Positions 5,560 to 5,878 of a DNA stretch of 5,878 bases are shown one piece after another (the first letter of the stretch is position 1; every line of letters starts with the position of its first letter). A model generated the notes under the pieces. The model saw nothing but the letters and a program-made list of their open reading frames with translations, was not told the DNA's origin and searched no databases. The position numbers were made by a program, and so were the translations under genes. Location of the stretch: the NCBI GenBank assembly GCA_009927565.1, contig RFMT01000372.1:1-5878 (forward strand). The letters run 5' to 3'. The DNA is from Acidimicrobiia bacterium. Lineage in GTDB: Bacteria > Actinomycetota > Acidimicrobiia > Acidimicrobiales > Ilumatobacteraceae.

Positions 5560-5878
5560 CTTTTTTGCTTCATTCGGCGGTACGTGTCAATCAGACTTTT
5601 TGTCGAAGCGTCATCAACTGCCGAAGTGCCCTGATTTATCTGTTGATTAATTTCAACCGACAGCGTTTTTCCGAGTTCGACACCCCATTGATCGAAACTA
5701 TTTATTTGGGCGATTATTCCATGCACGAACACACGATGCTCATACATCGCAACCAATGCGCCGAGAGTTCTTGGGCTCAAAGACTTTGCCAAAAAAACAG
5801 TCGACGGGCGATTGCCACTCATCGTGCGGTGCCCCACGATTGCCGAATCACTCTTATCGACCTGGTTTTCGCCAAATG
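5556..5878 (-). CDS. pgi: glucose-6-phosphate isomerase, C-terminal part (gene runs off the window)
   Basis: The last 106 residues of Pgi, which interconverts glucose 6-phosphate and fructose 6-phosphate in glycolysis and gluconeogenesis (cytoplasm). Diagnostic segments are SGNRPSTVFL, LGALVAMYEHRVFVHG and SFDQWGVELGK. The last is the family signature and carries the lysine known to take part in catalysis. The frame is open to the right edge, starting with residues FGENQVDKSD. A GTG at 5837 is not the true start, since the family is about 400-550 residues long. The protein ends RRMKQKS with TAA at 5558-5556. There is nothing unusual in the visible part. It precedes pafB by 76 bases on the same strand. 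Confidence 0.95.
   Translation of the reverse strand, partial: FGENQVDKSDSAIVGHRTMSGNRPSTVFLAKSLSPRTLGALVAMYEHRVFVHGIIAQINSFDQWGVELGKTLSVEINQQINQGTSAVDDASTKSLIDTYRRMKQKS

Noticed and set aside
5535..5566. Plus-strand terminator (stem CTAACCA/TGGTTAG followed by a T run)
   Set aside because: No plus-strand gene ends there. The T run is the complement of lysine codons at the end of pgi.

Overview
The window looks like an ordinary chromosomal segment of an actinobacterium of moderate GC. A WhiB-family protein and an adjacent pafB-pafC pair are strong actinobacterial markers, and a PIN-PhoH protein is common there. The roughly balanced base composition and the frequent AT-ending codons fit a free-living aquatic lineage such as the Acidimicrobiia better than Streptomyces or Mycobacterium. 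That placement is inference. No phage, transposon, CRISPR, tRNA or rRNA was seen.

Layout. Positions 1-369 hold no convincing gene. This AT-rich intergenic stretch contains several perfect hairpins, an 11-base long-range inverted repeat and one perfect DnaA-box sequence. Four plus-strand genes follow: a PhoH2-type PIN-ATPase (370-1812), a WhiB-like iron-sulfur regulator (1916-2278), a limonene-epoxide-hydrolase/SnoaL-fold protein (2316-2726) and a compact DEDDh 3'-5' exonuclease (2789-3379). The exonuclease converges on a minus-strand block that is, in order of transcription, the end of pgi (5878-5556), pafB (5479-4514) and pafC (4517-3414). PafB and PafC overlap by ATGA and are surely cotranslated.

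How the genes fit together. PafB and PafC are WYL-domain proteins that in mycobacteria act together as the LexA-independent activator of the DNA-damage response. Here they lie tail-to-tail with a DnaQ-like exonuclease and near a predicted RNase/helicase and a WhiB redox regulator. This is a small neighbourhood of stress and nucleic-acid genes, but the sequence does not prove co-regulation. Pgi (glycolysis) and the epoxide-hydrolase-like protein look like unrelated neighbours. Three genes (whiB-like, exonuclease, pafB) have a TANNNT hexamer placed 6-7 bases before the start codon, the arrangement expected for leaderless transcripts.

The points most worth a second look are the basic N-terminal tail of PafC, built from four perfect 18-bp repeats (SAKSAR x4), and the hairpin-rich 1-369 region. 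I did not find a clearly new multi-gene system.
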